From positions 1-64,000 of the forward strand of contig JBFWOF010000015.1 of assembly GCA_050250665.1 (NCBI GenBank): a stretch of 64,000 nucleotides of DNA. Reading direction: 5' to 3'. The position numbers and the translations under genes were made by a program. The notes below the pieces were generated by a model. The model saw only the letters and a list, made by a program, of their open reading frames with translations. It ran no database searches and had not been told where the DNA came from. This document shows positions 35,541 to 46,000 of the stretch, piece by piece (position 1 is the stretch's first letter; every line of letters begins with the position of its first letter). The DNA is from JADKFD01 sp050250665. GTDB lineage: Bacteria; Pseudomonadota; Gammaproteobacteria; Xanthomonadales; SZUA-5.

Positions 35541-37370
35541 ATGCGCGGTTCGCGGTGGCGCGTTTCGATGGCACGCTGGATGGTCCTGACACTGTCCGCC
35601 GTCACACTGGTAGTGGCGCTCTACGCCTTCAGCTTGCCGGTGATCGAGGTCCCGAAGGCGCGCTCGCAGTTTCCCTTGCTGGAGGCCTGGTGGTCGCTGG
35701 TGCGGCTGCACCGGCTGCAGCCGATCCAGGACTGGCTGCAGTGTCTGACGCTGTCCTGCGTGATGCTCGCCAGCGCCCTGGCGCTGGTGCTGGCCTTGAG
35801 TCGACGTGAAGACGATGGGCTCACTCGACTGCGTCGCGCCCTGTCCTTCGGCGCCCTGGCCGCGCTGTATTTCGTGGTGCTGCGGCCCGGGCTGGTTCCC
35901 GGGCTGCCGTGGACGATGCTGCTGGATCCGCTGGCCTTTGCGGCCGGCGCCGGTGGAGTGGTCGACCTGACCGCCTTTCTGGCGGGATTTCCTAGCGAAG
36001 TGCGATTGGAGCTGATCTCCCGTTACGTCGAGCGACGGACGCAGATGCCCAGTCGATTCCAGACGCTGGCCAGGTGGCGGAAGAAGGCGAATCGGATGCT
36101 GGGTTCCGCCCTGGCCCGCCTGGTGCCATCGCTGCGCTCGTGGCCCCAGGATGACGAAGCGACGGCCGAACGGAGCACGCGCGCCCAGCACCGCTTGCTG
36201 GCGCTGATGCGGAATCGAGGGCTGTGGTTGGGCGCGGTCCTGCTCGGCGCCCTGCTCGGCCTCGGTTTTGCGCTGAGCGCCGGGACTGCACTCCATTCTC
36301 TGGTCGGCCTGAGCTTTGTTCTGGCCGTGACCCCGATTGCGGGCTTCAGCGGGATCGGCATCAACTACGAATTCGGCGACGACGAGGCCAGGCGGCGGAT
36401 CGGCTGGCTCTACGTGCTGCCGACGCTGGTCTTCCTGATCGGTGCCGTGGCCTGGAGCGCCATCCTGTTCCTGCTGTTGCTGTTTGGCTTCGACAGCGGA
36501 TTGCAGATCGCGCGCATGTCTGCTGAATCCCTTTGGCTGGCCAGTACGCTGCTGTTCTTTCCGGTGATGGTGGCGGCGATCCTGCTGGGCATCGCGCTGG
36601 CCGTGTTTTACCAGGGTTCGCTCGATCCGCGTCTGGCCTTGCGCAAGGGCAGTGTTCTGGGCTTGCTCGGTGTCTTGCTGACGACCCTGTTCGTCGCGAT
36701 CGAGGGGGCGATGTCAGCGCAGATCGTCACCCGTTTCGGCTGGCCGGACGAGACCGGTGCACTGATCGCCGGCACGCTGACGGCCCTCGGGTTTTCGCCA
36801 CTGCGCAGCCTCGTCGACAGGCGCGCCGAGCGACTGGTGGAGACCCTGTTGCCGGCTCGGGATCTCGCTGACGGCCATCGCGAGACCATGACCGTGTGCT
36901 TTGTCGACATGAGTGGCTACACCGCCATGGCGGCGCGTGACGAGCACAGTGCGCTGCTGCTGGCAGGCGTGTTGCGCAAGACCGCTCGTGACGCCGCCGA
37001 GCACCATGGCGGTCGACTGGTCAAGACCATCGGCGATGCCGCGCTGCTGAGCTTCCCAACGCCGCCGGACGCGCTCGCTGGCCTGGAGGAACTCCGTCTG
37101 CGCTACCGACGCGGAACTGCCGCGCTGGAAATCGACACATTGCCGCTGCACGCCGGCATGCACCACGGCGAAGTGGTGGTCGGGCGCGATGGCGACATCT
37201 ATGGCGCGGACGTCAACCTGGCCGCCCGCCTGCAGGGCGCCGCCAGTGACGGCGAATTGCTCGGCAGTGAAACCGCAGTTGCCGGGCTTGGCGACCGCCC
37301 CTGCGAGCATCGCCATCTGCAGCTGAAGAATATTCCGGTTCCGGTGCGGGCTGGTGTGATCGCATGGTAG
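35541..37370 (+). CDS. Membrane-bound class III adenylate/guanylate cyclase
   Basis: Cyclase of 609 residues. The N-terminal two thirds hold about eight transmembrane segments, for example TLSAVTLVVALYAFSLPVI, GLWLGAVLLGALLGLGFAL and LPTLVFLIGAVAWSAILFLLLL. A CHD catalytic domain starts near residue 450. The metal-binding Asp residues lie in CFVDMSGYTAM and KTIGDAALLSF, and the transition-state pair lies in GADVNLAARLQ. All catalytic positions are present, so it should be active. ATP versus GTP preference cannot be settled by eye. AGGGAG stands 8 bp before the ATG. No obvious partner gene; the 263-bp upstream gap is featureless. Confidence 0.88.
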   Translation: MRGSRWRVSMARWMVLTLSAVTLVVALYAFSLPVIEVPKARSQFPLLEAWWSLVRLHRLQPIQDWLQCLTLSCVMLASALALVLALSRREDDGLTRLRRALSFGALAALYFVVLRPGLVPGLPWTMLLDPLAFAAGAGGVVDLTAFLAGFPSEVRLELISRYVERRTQMPSRFQTLARWRKKANRMLGSALARLVPSLRSWPQDDEATAERSTRAQHRLLALMRNRGLWLGAVLLGALLGLGFALSAGTALHSLVGLSFVLAVTPIAGFSGIGINYEFGDDEARRRIGWLYVLPTLVFLIGAVAWSAILFLLLLFGFDSGLQIARMSAESLWLASTLLFFPVMVAAILLGIALAVFYQGSLDPRLALRKGSVLGLLGVLLTTLFVAIEGAMSAQIVTRFGWPDETGALIAGTLTALGFSPLRSLVDRRAERLVETLLPARDLADGHRETMTVCFVDMSGYTAMAARDEHSALLLAGVLRKTARDAAEHHGGRLVKTIGDAALLSFPTPPDALAGLEELRLRYRRGTAALEIDTLPLHAGMHHGEVVVGRDGDIYGADVNLAARLQGAASDGELLGSETAVAGLGDRPCEHRHLQLKNIPVPVRAGVIAW

Positions 37371-37663
37371 TCAAACCCAGGCAACGCAGGCCCCGGTTAA
37401 GTCTGACAGCCGCAAAGCCGACCATTGCCTTTGCCGCAGGGAGAAGGCCGCGATCGCTCAATGGCTCCGACAGCTCCGACGGCGCCGGTCCACGAGGCAG
37501 GTCCCCGGATCGCGCAAATTCGAGAGCTCTGGTCACACTTTTGGCGGATTCTGCTACCAAAATCCGATAGTTCGAATGGAGGACGGTTCAGCGGTAGATC
37601 GCGTCGAACCGTTCGGACTTGGCCGACAGTCCATGCGTGTCGGCATTGGATCTGGAGATCATC

Positions 37664-38152
37664 ATGAAACATCTCACTGCAGCTGCCGTTTTTGTCTTCG
37701 CCCTGATCATGCAGACCTCGGCTTTTGCCGAGGAATGGTCGGTTTACGAGTCCAGCGACTATGGTTTCTCGATGCTGGTTCCGTCAGGAACCAAGCTGGA
37801 GACCAAGGAATTCGGCGGAGGATGGGGTGGATTGCGCGGCGCCAGCGAAGGCGTCAATCTGGTGGCCGTGGCCAAGCTCGGCCCGGCCGAGCCGGCGGCC
37901 GACATCGAAGCATTCGGTGTTCAGGTGACCGGTATCCCGAAATCGAACTGGGAGCTGATCGATGGCGGATCCGGGCACGGCTGGGATTGGCACAAGACCG
38001 TTATCGCGCGCCAGGGCAATGAGGTCTATTTCGGCGGCTACGGCGTCGGCAGTCGGGGCAGCTACCTGATCCTGCTGAAAACCACGCAGGCCGACTTCAT
38101 CAGCTATCGCGCCGACTACGACGACTGGTACGACAGCGTGCGCCTGTTCTGA
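37664..38152 (+). CDS. Small secreted protein of unknown function
   Basis: Exported protein of 162 residues. GGAG lies just upstream of the ATG at 37664, which opens a signal peptide (MKHLTAAAVFVFALIMQTSAFA). The mature part, EEWSVYESSDYGFSMLVPSGTKLETKEFGGGWGG, resembles the start of PsbP/Mog1-fold lipoproteins that read YGFSMLVPxG. The rest ends KTTQADFISYRADYDDWYDSVRLF. I do not recognise a specific family. It is followed by a hairpin at 38172-38214 that may terminate transcription. Confidence 0.75.
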   Translation: MKHLTAAAVFVFALIMQTSAFAEEWSVYESSDYGFSMLVPSGTKLETKEFGGGWGGLRGASEGVNLVAVAKLGPAEPAADIEAFGVQVTGIPKSNWELIDGGSGHGWDWHKTVIARQGNEVYFGGYGVGSRGSYLILLKTTQADFISYRADYDDWYDSVRLF

Positions 38153-38171
38153 GGCGCGACGGGCATCGGGG

Positions 38172-38214
38172 ACGCAAGGCGTCGAAGTACAAGCGCCGAC
38201 GGAATGCCTTGCGT
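38172..38214 (+). terminator. Possible terminator hairpin
   Basis: ACGCAAGGC (38172-38180) pairs with GCCTTGCGT (38206-38214) around a 25-nt loop, followed by TCTCTC. The loop is long, so this is tentative. Confidence 0.45.
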
Positions 38215-38274
38215 TCTCTCTACGCGACTGAACTACGGGTCCTGCGGGCGGAGCTGCTTCTCTCCGCCACGCGT

Positions 38275-38308
38275 CGGTCAGGACCGCATGACATCGCGGT
38301 CCTGACCG
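38275..38308. promoter_or_regulatory. Perfect 13-bp inverted repeat upstream of the sigma/kinase operon
   Basis: CGGTCAGGACCGC and GCGGTCCTGACCG around an 8-nt loop, ending about 80 bp before the sigma factor start. No T-run follows. It could be an operator, an RNA hairpin in the leader, or a bidirectional terminator. Confidence 0.5.
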
Positions 38309-38390
38309 GCAGCGCAAGGTCGAATTTCCGACTTGCAGCGCGCTTCCTGCCGCGGCTACCCTTGACCGACACCGACAACGGGAGTTGGCC

Positions 38391-38951
38391 GTGGAACGGC
38401 CGGGTGGCCAGACGCCCTTCACCGTGCTGCTGCGGCAATGGTCCTCGGGCGATGAGGCCGCGCGCGATGCCTTGATGGCGCGGGCCTATCAGGAGCTGAA
38501 GCGCATCGCGCGGGCGCAGATGGCGGGTGAGCGGGCCGGCCACACGCTGCAGCCCACGGCCCTGGTGCACGAGGCCTATCTGAAGCTGGCGGGCGGCGCC
38601 CACATCGACTGGCAGGACCGCACGCACTTTTTTGCGGTCTCGGCCCGCGTGATCCGGCAGGTGCTGGTGGACAGCGCCCGGCGTCGGCAAGCGGCGCGGC
38701 GCGACGCCAGCGGCATGGCCCCGCTGACCCTGTCGGTCACCGAGGACGTGGTCGATCTACAGGCGCTGGATCAGGCCCTGAATCGACTGGAGGCTCTCGA
38801 CCCAACCCAGGCGCGGGTGGTGGAGCTGCGTTATTTCGCCGGGCTGTCGATCGCCGAGACTGCACACTCGATGGATTTGTCGACCGCCACCGTGGAGCGT
38901 GCCTGGCGGGCCGCACGGGCCTGGCTCTACGGCCAGCTGGGGGCAGTGTGA
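38391..38951 (+). CDS. ECF-like sigma factor (TIGR02999 type)
   Basis: Sigma-70-family factor of 186 residues. Region 2 reads AYQELKRIARAQMAGERAGHTLQPTALVHEAYLKLAG, followed by RTHFFAVSARVIRQVLVDSARRR. Region 4 is LDPTQARVVELRYFAGLSIAETAHSMDLSTATVERAWRAARAWL. This subgroup is commonly paired with a serine/threonine kinase, as here. The GTG at 38391 has GGGAG six bases upstream; TTG 38385 is in frame but leaves no spacing for it. Its stop overlaps the kinase start by 4 nt (GTGA), so the two are translationally coupled. No anti-sigma factor is present; the kinase may control it. Confidence 0.9.
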   Translation: MERPGGQTPFTVLLRQWSSGDEAARDALMARAYQELKRIARAQMAGERAGHTLQPTALVHEAYLKLAGGAHIDWQDRTHFFAVSARVIRQVLVDSARRRQAARRDASGMAPLTLSVTEDVVDLQALDQALNRLEALDPTQARVVELRYFAGLSIAETAHSMDLSTATVERAWRAARAWLYGQLGAV

Positions 38952-41296
38952 GCGGCGCTGCGGTCACTCGTGAGCAGCGGGCGCTGGCCCTGTTCACGGC
39001 ATCCCTGGATCAGCCCTCGGAATCCCGAGCGGCCTGGCTGGATCAGGCCTGCGCCGGAGAACCGGCGCTACGCGCCGAGGTCGAGCAGCTGCTGGCGGCA
39101 GATCGGCTGACCCAGGGATTCCTCGATGTTCCACCGCCGGGCGCACCTGATCCGGACCGTCGCGGCGAGCGCCTCGGTGCCTTCGAACTGATCGAGCAGA
39201 TAGGGATCGGCGGTATGGGCCGGGTATTTCGCGCCCGCCGGGTCGAAGGCGGCTTCGAGCAAGAAGTGGCGATCAAGCTCTACGGGGCCGGCCACCTCAC
39301 CGGCTCGGCGCTGCAACGCTTCCACGCCGAACGCCAGATTCTGGCTTGCCTGGAACATCCCGGCATCGCCCGCGTCATCGACGGCGGCAATGCCGCCGAC
39401 GGCACGCCCTTCATTGCCATGGAACTGGTCCGCGGGCTGCCGATCACCGAATACTACGAACGCACCGGGCTCGACCTCAGGCAACGGCTGCGCCTGTTCC
39501 AGCGCGTCTGCGAAGCGCTGCAGATCGCGCACCAGCGCGGCATCGTCCATCGCGACATCAAGGCCAGCAATGTGCTGGTCGATGACGACGGCCAACCGCG
39601 GATCATCGATTTCGGCATCGCCAAGGTGCTCGATGCTGAATCGGTCGGACTGTCCCTGCCGCAAACCGGTACCCAGCTGCAGATGCTGACGCCCGAATAC
39701 GCGAGTCCCGAGCAGGTGCGGGGCTTGCCGGTGGAGCCCAGCAGCGATGTCTACTCGCTGGGTGTGCTGCTGTACGAGCTGCTGACCGGTGCTCGCCCCT
39801 ACGCATTGATGGTGCGTAGCCCGATGGAGATCGAGCGTACGGTGTGCCATTCGATGCCGGCTGCGCCGAGCACCAAGGTAGCGCGATCGATCACTCCCCT
39901 GCCCCGCGGCTTGCCCCCTCACGGTCTGCTGCGCCGGCAGCTGCGCGGCGACCTGGATCGCATCGTCATGACTGCACTGCGCAAGGAACCGGGCCAGCGC
40001 TACGCCTCGGCCGCTGCGCTGGGCGAGGATATCGGCCGCTATCTGGCGGGCCTGCCGGTACTCGCGCGGGGCGCATCGCGCTGGTACCGGCTTGGCAAGT
40101 TCGTGCAGCGCCACCGTGCTGCCAGCGTGGCCACCGTCACGGTCTTTGTCGTGCTCATCGTAGCGCTGGTGGCGGTGTCACTGCAGGCCCGCCAGGCGCG
40201 CATCCAGGCCGAGCGGGCGGAAGCGGCCAAGTCCTTTCTGACCGAAATGATCAGCCGCGCCGATCCCTATGAAAACGCTGGCGAAGCCACCCTGGCCGGT
40301 GCCCTGCGGCAGGCGATTCCGACCATCGGCGAGCGTTTTGCCGAACAGCCGGAACTGCAGGCCGAATTGCGCTACGCGATCGGTTTTGCCATGGAGGGCC
40401 TGGGCGAGTCCGACACGGCGCGGGACCAGCTGTCGCAGGCGATGACCTACTTTCGCGAAGCAGGCGACCCGGTGCCCATCGCCCGCACGCTCACGGCACT
40501 CGGCCGGGTCGACTGGGGCGACAGCAACTACACCGCCGCGCTGACGCAGTACGAGCAGGCCCTGCAGATGCTGCAGGGATTGGAAACCCATGCGGCCCGC
40601 CGGGCGCGCTATGACGTGCTCGCCGATCTCGGCGGCCTGCTGCCCAAACTGGAGCAATATCAGCGCGCTGCCGATGTCACCCGCAGCGCCCTGCAGCTCG
40701 GTGCAGAGCTGCCGGAAGTGCGGCCGCTGGACCACGCCATCCTCTGGAACAATCTGGCCAATGCGCTGGAGGGCCTCGGCGATGCGCCGGGTGCCATCGC
40801 CGCCTTCGAACGCAGCATCGCCCTGCACCGCCAGATCCACAGCGCCCATCCGGATCTGGCCACGGCGCTGGCCAATCTGGGCATGAGCTATGAGGACGCC
40901 GGCGACCTGCCCCGCGCGGTGGCGATGGTGGCCGAGGCGGCGCAGATGCAGGAGCAGATGCTGGGGGCGCAGCACCCGCAAGCGCTGCTGGCGCGGTTCA
41001 ATCTCGGCAGTCTGCAGTTCAATGCCGGCCAGTTGGAGGCCGCAGCCGAGAACCTGCGTGCGGCGGCCGACGGTGCCGCGACGGCCTATGCCCCCAACCA
41101 TCTGTACACCGGTCGCTTCCACCACCGTCTGGGCGAAGTTTCGCTGGCGCTCGGACGGCTCGATCAGGCGCGTGCACACATCGCAACGGCAGAGCGGATC
41201 TACGCCGGGAATCCGGAGACCCCGGAGCGCTGGAAAGAAGCCCTGGACGAGTTGCTGACGCGGATTCCGGCTGACGACACCGTCGCCAGGGATTGA
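38948..41296 (+). CDS. Serine/threonine protein kinase with transmembrane segment and TPR repeats
   Basis: Hanks-type kinase of 782 residues starting at GTG. The P-loop GIGGMGRVF is at about 86-94 with the catalytic Lys in EVAIK (K110). HRDIKASN (D203) and DFG (221-223) complete the active site, and the activation segment ends TPEYASPEQ. A transmembrane helix (AASVATVTVFVVLIVALVAVSL) lies near 375-400. The remaining residues form tetratricopeptide-like repeats (AILWNNLANALEGLGDAPGAIAAFERSIALHRQ; LATALANLGMSYEDAGDLPRAVAM). Such a kinase next to a TIGR02999 sigma factor is a recurring pair, and the sensor side is probably periplasmic. The start overlaps the sigma gene by 4 nt. Confidence 0.93.
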   Translation: MSGAAVTREQRALALFTASLDQPSESRAAWLDQACAGEPALRAEVEQLLAADRLTQGFLDVPPPGAPDPDRRGERLGAFELIEQIGIGGMGRVFRARRVEGGFEQEVAIKLYGAGHLTGSALQRFHAERQILACLEHPGIARVIDGGNAADGTPFIAMELVRGLPITEYYERTGLDLRQRLRLFQRVCEALQIAHQRGIVHRDIKASNVLVDDDGQPRIIDFGIAKVLDAESVGLSLPQTGTQLQMLTPEYASPEQVRGLPVEPSSDVYSLGVLLYELLTGARPYALMVRSPMEIERTVCHSMPAAPSTKVARSITPLPRGLPPHGLLRRQLRGDLDRIVMTALRKEPGQRYASAAALGEDIGRYLAGLPVLARGASRWYRLGKFVQRHRAASVATVTVFVVLIVALVAVSLQARQARIQAERAEAAKSFLTEMISRADPYENAGEATLAGALRQAIPTIGERFAEQPELQAELRYAIGFAMEGLGESDTARDQLSQAMTYFREAGDPVPIARTLTALGRVDWGDSNYTAALTQYEQALQMLQGLETHAARRARYDVLADLGGLLPKLEQYQRAADVTRSALQLGAELPEVRPLDHAILWNNLANALEGLGDAPGAIAAFERSIALHRQIHSAHPDLATALANLGMSYEDAGDLPRAVAMVAEAAQMQEQMLGAQHPQALLARFNLGSLQFNAGQLEAAAENLRAAADGAATAYAPNHLYTGRFHHRLGEVSLALGRLDQARAHIATAERIYAGNPETPERWKEALDELLTRIPADDTVARD

Positions 41297-41369
41297 CGCT
41301 GGTCACGCGGCTGGGCTGGGGCCAGATCTACAGCCAGACGTAGGCCGAGGGCGAACAACCACCACCGGC

Positions 41370-41540
41370 GGCTTTGTTCACCTGTAGGAGCGCCCTTGCG
41401 GCGCGACCGCTGCTGCGGTCGTCCAGCTTGCCGGTCGCGACACGAGGTCGCTCCTACAGGCGAGCTTGCCTACGGGCGGGCTTGTGGCTCACGGGCCGCG
41501 GGCAGTTTCGGGCCGACACACGCGGCTCGCCATGACGTCG
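41370..41540 (+). repeat. Composite dispersed repeat (family B), copy 2
   Basis: Same order of blocks as at 29119 and, inverted, at 60583: GGCTTTGTTCACCTGTAGGA, CGAGGTCGCTCCTACAGG, CGAGCTTGCCTACGGGCG, GGCAGTTTCGGGCCGACACA, GGCTCGCCATGACG. It fills most of the 41297-41609 gap; no gene seen there. Confidence 0.82.
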
Positions 41541-41609
41541 GAAGCGGGCTGATGGAGTTTTCCGCCGTTTTGCGCTTGTGCTTGCAGTACGCCAAAAACG
41601 GGGGACAGC

Positions 41610-43025
41610 ATGAAACCTGCAGCCAGCAGCCTGCCCAGGATGGCTCGGGCATCGATCGTCGTGTTGCTGCTTGTCGCGGCAACGGCGCAGGCGCAAATCC
41701 AGCGTGTCAGTACCGCTCTGGACGGCACCGAGGCCAATCACGACAGCTATGAAGCGAGTGTTTCCGATGACGGCAACATCATCGCCTTCCGCTCCAGCGC
41801 CAGCAATCTGCTGGCCGGCGATATCAATGACTTGCCCGATGTGTTCCTGCGCGATCTTGGTGCCGGGACCATCGAGCGGGTCAATGTCGATGCCAGCGGC
41901 AATGTGCTGAACTTCACCAATCTGTACCGGGGCAGCTACGCGCCCTCGGTGTCCGACGACGGTCTGCGCGTGGTGTTCACCGGCTACCGGGATTTCGCCC
42001 AAGGCGTGCTGCGCGATCGCCTCGCCAACACCACCCAGGAAATCCTGCAGATCAGCTTCACCAGCAACAACACCGATCGACAGGCGCGTCAGGAGAGCCG
42101 GATTTCCGGCAATGGTCAGTTCGTCGTCTTTCACAGCCGTGCGGCTTTCCAGACTTCCGAACCCGTCAGTGCGAGGCCGACCGACACCGGCACCAACCTG
42201 ATGCACAGCATTTTCCTGTACGACGCCATCACCAGTCCGGTACCCATGGCCGAGCGCCTGAGCCGCCCTGATCTGACCGCCGACCCCAGCTGCGTGAGCG
42301 ATCCCGGCATCGAATGTCCCGAGGGCAATGCCGACAGTTTTGCCGCCGCGGTCTCCGATGATGGTCGTCTGGTGGCCTTCCACAGTCATGCTGGCAATCT
42401 GGTGCCCGAGGACGACAACGACTTCCAGGATGTCTTCGTCAAGTACCGTTTTGATGCCGGCAACAATTACCAGGGCATCGCCGGGCCGATCGTGCGCGTG
42501 AGCGTTTCCAGCCTGGGCGTGCAGGCCAACGACGACAGCGTGCAGGCGGCGATCTCCGGCAATGGCCAGTTCGTCGCCTTTCGCTCGCTGGCCAGCAATC
42601 TGGTGGCCGGCGACAGCAACGGCCACTGGGACATCTTCGTGCATGAGCTGGCGACGGCGACGACCACCCGCGTCAGCGTTTCCTCTGCCGGCGCCGAGGC
42701 CAATCACGACAGCTTCACGCCCTCGATCAGCGATGACGGGCGTTTCGTGGCCTTCCGCTCCAATGCCAGCAATCTGGTGAGCGGCGATGGCAACGCCAGA
42801 CAGGACATCTTTGTCCATGACCGCAGCAACGGCGCGACCGCACGGGTCAGCGTGCCCGATGCCGGCGGCGAGGCCAATGGTCACAGCCTGCGGCCGGAGA
42901 TTTCCGGCGATGGCCAGTGGATCGTGTTCGAGTCCGATGCCAGCAACCTCGTGCCGGCCGACAACAATCAGTCCCGGGACATTTTCCGCGCCGCCAATCC
43001 GCTGATCGGAGGAGCTTCGCCATGA
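41610..43025 (+). CDS. Secreted PD40/TolB-like beta-propeller protein
   Basis: Exported protein of 471 residues. GGGGGAC precedes the ATG, and a signal peptide ends ...AATAQA. Seven or so repeats read VSDDGRLVAFHSHAGNLVPEDDNDFQDVFVKY, ISGNGQFVAFRSLASNLVAGDSNGHWDIFVHEL or ISDDGRFVAFRSNASNLVSGDGNARQDIFVHD, alternating with TTRVSVSSAGAEANHDS. This is the WD40-like PD40 propeller pattern with no catalytic domain. Its stop overlaps the start of the next, much larger secreted gene by 4 nt (ATGA), so the two are probably made together. It lacks the FxxGFE tag carried by its neighbour. Confidence 0.85.
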   Translation: MKPAASSLPRMARASIVVLLLVAATAQAQIQRVSTALDGTEANHDSYEASVSDDGNIIAFRSSASNLLAGDINDLPDVFLRDLGAGTIERVNVDASGNVLNFTNLYRGSYAPSVSDDGLRVVFTGYRDFAQGVLRDRLANTTQEILQISFTSNNTDRQARQESRISGNGQFVVFHSRAAFQTSEPVSARPTDTGTNLMHSIFLYDAITSPVPMAERLSRPDLTADPSCVSDPGIECPEGNADSFAAAVSDDGRLVAFHSHAGNLVPEDDNDFQDVFVKYRFDAGNNYQGIAGPIVRVSVSSLGVQANDDSVQAAISGNGQFVAFRSLASNLVAGDSNGHWDIFVHELATATTTRVSVSSAGAEANHDSFTPSISDDGRFVAFRSNASNLVSGDGNARQDIFVHDRSNGATARVSVPDAGGEANGHSLRPEISGDGQWIVFESDASNLVPADNNQSRDIFRAANPLIGGASP

Positions 43026-46000
43026 GCGCCCATCGTCGCCTGCTGACGCTGATTCTCGTGCTCGCCGGCCTGCTGTGCGGGCCCTTGCTGGCAGCCCCGC
43101 GCGGCGTGCCGGGAGCCATCTTCTCGGATGGATTCGAGGGCAATTTCCGGATCGTCCCGATCGACCTGCTGGGCGCGGTGGCTGAACGCAATTTCGGCCA
43201 CCAGATCCGGGTTCTGCCGCCGGCCAGCACGGTGGTGCTGTATGCCATCGACAGCGGTCCGACCGGACTCAGCATCGACAGCACTGGCGTGCTCAGCTGG
43301 ACGCCCGGTCTGGCCGATGGCGGCCAGAACACCGTGACCGTTCGCGCCGAGGACGATCAGGGCGCGGTCGATACCGAGACCTTTGTCATCGAGGTCCTGC
43401 TGCCCAACTCGCCACCGCTGATCGACACCATCGGCGAGCGCATCGTCGCCGCCAACCAGACCCTGAGTCTGATCGTGCCAGCCAGCGATCCGGACGTCGG
43501 TGACGTGCTGAGCTACACGCTGGACGCAGGCCCCGGCGGCATGCAGTTGAATCCGCTCAGCGGCCTTTTGACCTGGACCCCGACAGTGGCCGATCTCGGC
43601 CCCCATCCGGTCACCGTACGGGTCACCGACAGCCGGGCCTTCTTCGATCTCGAGAGCTTTCAGGTGCAGGTGATCGATGCCAATCAGCCACCGGTACTGA
43701 ACCCTGTGGCCGATCAGGGCGCATTCCTGAATCAGAGCTTCAGCCTGCAGCTGCTGGCTACCGATCCAGACCTGGATCCCCTGCAGTACAGCCTGACCCA
43801 GGCTCCCACCGGCATGAGCATCAATGCCGCCAGCGGCCTGATCAGCTGGATTCCCACCAGCCTGACTCAGGGCAGCGAGAGCGTCAGCGTGGCGGTCATT
43901 GATGGCCGCGGCGGCAGTGACAGCGCCAGCTTCACCATTCTGATCGACAACAACCTGCCACCGATTGCCGTCGATGACGCCTACACGGTCGAACGCGGCG
44001 ACACCCTGAACGTGCCGGCACTGGGCGTGCTCATCAACGACGCCGATCCCAACCTGAGTCCGCTCAGCGCCGTGCTGGTCGATGACGCCGGTGCCGGCAC
44101 CCTGGCCCTGGCTGGAGACGGTGGTTTCAGCTACACCCCGGATCAGAACCTCAGTCCCTTCGGCTTCGTCGAGAAATATCGGGTGCAGAGCCCCAATGGC
44201 GGTCGGATCGGAATGCCGCGACTGGGTGACGTTGATGGGGATGGCGCTCCGGACATCTTCGTTCGCTACAGCAACGGCGCCGCAGGCGCCAATCGCGGTC
44301 TGTTGGTGCGGGCCAGCGACGGCTCGCAGATCTACCAGACGCCGGCCTATGACCGCAGCGTCGAGGGCAGTCAGGGCTTCCTGCTGGCCGATATCGATCT
44401 CGACGGGCGCATGGAGATGGTGGCAGTCGGGACCGAAGGCGGCCGCACCACCACCCAGGACGGCCGCAAGCTGATCGCCTTCGAGCATGACGGCAGCTTC
44501 AAGTGGATCAGCGAGGCGATCCCGCAGGACGGGATATACCTCGACGCCATCATCGACCAGCGCGGCAACCCCGGCGGCGAGATTGCTGTCGCCGATCTGG
44601 ATGGCGACGGCACGCCGGAGCTGATCCACGGCCATGCCCAGACCGACGCCATCGGCGTCACGGTCTTCGACAACAATGGCCGGATTCTTTTCACCCGCTA
44701 CGCCCGTGGCGTGGGCTTCATCCGCAGCGGCATCGAGCTGACCGTGGAAGTGGTCGATCTGGATCTCGATGGCGACCTCGAGATTCTGGTCTCCGGCGCA
44801 GCCTTCTCCCATCGCGGTGAAGTGCTGTGGACCGTCCCGGGCGATCTGTCCGCGCCCCGCTCCACGCCGATCGCCGCCAATCTCGACGACGACCCCTACC
44901 CCGAACTGGTGCGGGCGACTGACACCAACGACACCGCCGTGTACGAACATGACGGCAGCCTCAAGTGGCAGGTGGTGACCACGACCGAGGAGGATCTGCC
45001 GCTGGTGATTGCCGATGTCGACGACGACGGCCGCGCCGACATTCTCTCGGCCGCCGGCAGAGGCTCCAGTCCGGGCTTCCTGGAGGTCTACAACGGCGCC
45101 GATGGCAGCCTGAAATGGCGCTATCCAACCGTGGAGGACCCAACCTTTGATCCACGCTATTACGGGCCGGTGGTGATGGACTTCGATGGTGACGGCAAGG
45201 TTGAAGTCGCCATCATTGATCAGGACATCAGGGCGCACGTACTCAACGGCGTTGACGGCACCCTGATCGGCATCTTCGATCTGGACAATGCCTCGGGCGT
45301 GCGCGCCATGCCCATCATGGCCGATGTCGACGGCGATGGCGCCTCCGAAATGATCATCCACGGCGAGTCCCGCTTCGGCGTCGGCACTTCGGACATCGTG
45401 CGAGTCTACGAAGGTCCCAACGATGACTGGCCGGCCGCCCGGCCGATCTGGAACCAGTGGAACTACCATGTCACCAACATCAATGAAGACGGCACGGTGC
45501 CGGCCCAGGAGCAACCGCACTGGCTGCTGCCCGGACTGAACGCCAACCGGGTCAATGCCCTGCTCCCCGAAGAGCGGACACCGGACGTCGATCAGTTCAC
45601 CTACCGGGCCTCCGATGGCGCGCTGCAGTCGAATCTGGCCACGGTACGGATCGAGGTGTTGCCACCGAACAGCGCGCCGCAGATCCTGTCCACGCCGCGG
45701 ACCCTGGCATCACCCGATTTCGAGTACCGCTACGCCGTGCTGGCGGTCGATCCCGATGTCGGCGAATCCCTGAGTTTCCAGCTGGTGCAGGCCCCCGCCG
45801 GCATGAGCGTGAACGCCCTGGGAATCATCACCTGGACCCCGACCGCGGGTGATCTGGGTACCCATCCGATCATCCTGCAGGTCACTGACAGCCTGGGCTA
45901 CAGCGATACCCAGCTCTTTGACCTGCTGGTGCGCACCGGCACCACCGTGCCCGATGTGATCGGTCTGACCGAGGCGGCGGCAGTCAACGCCGTCGCGGCA

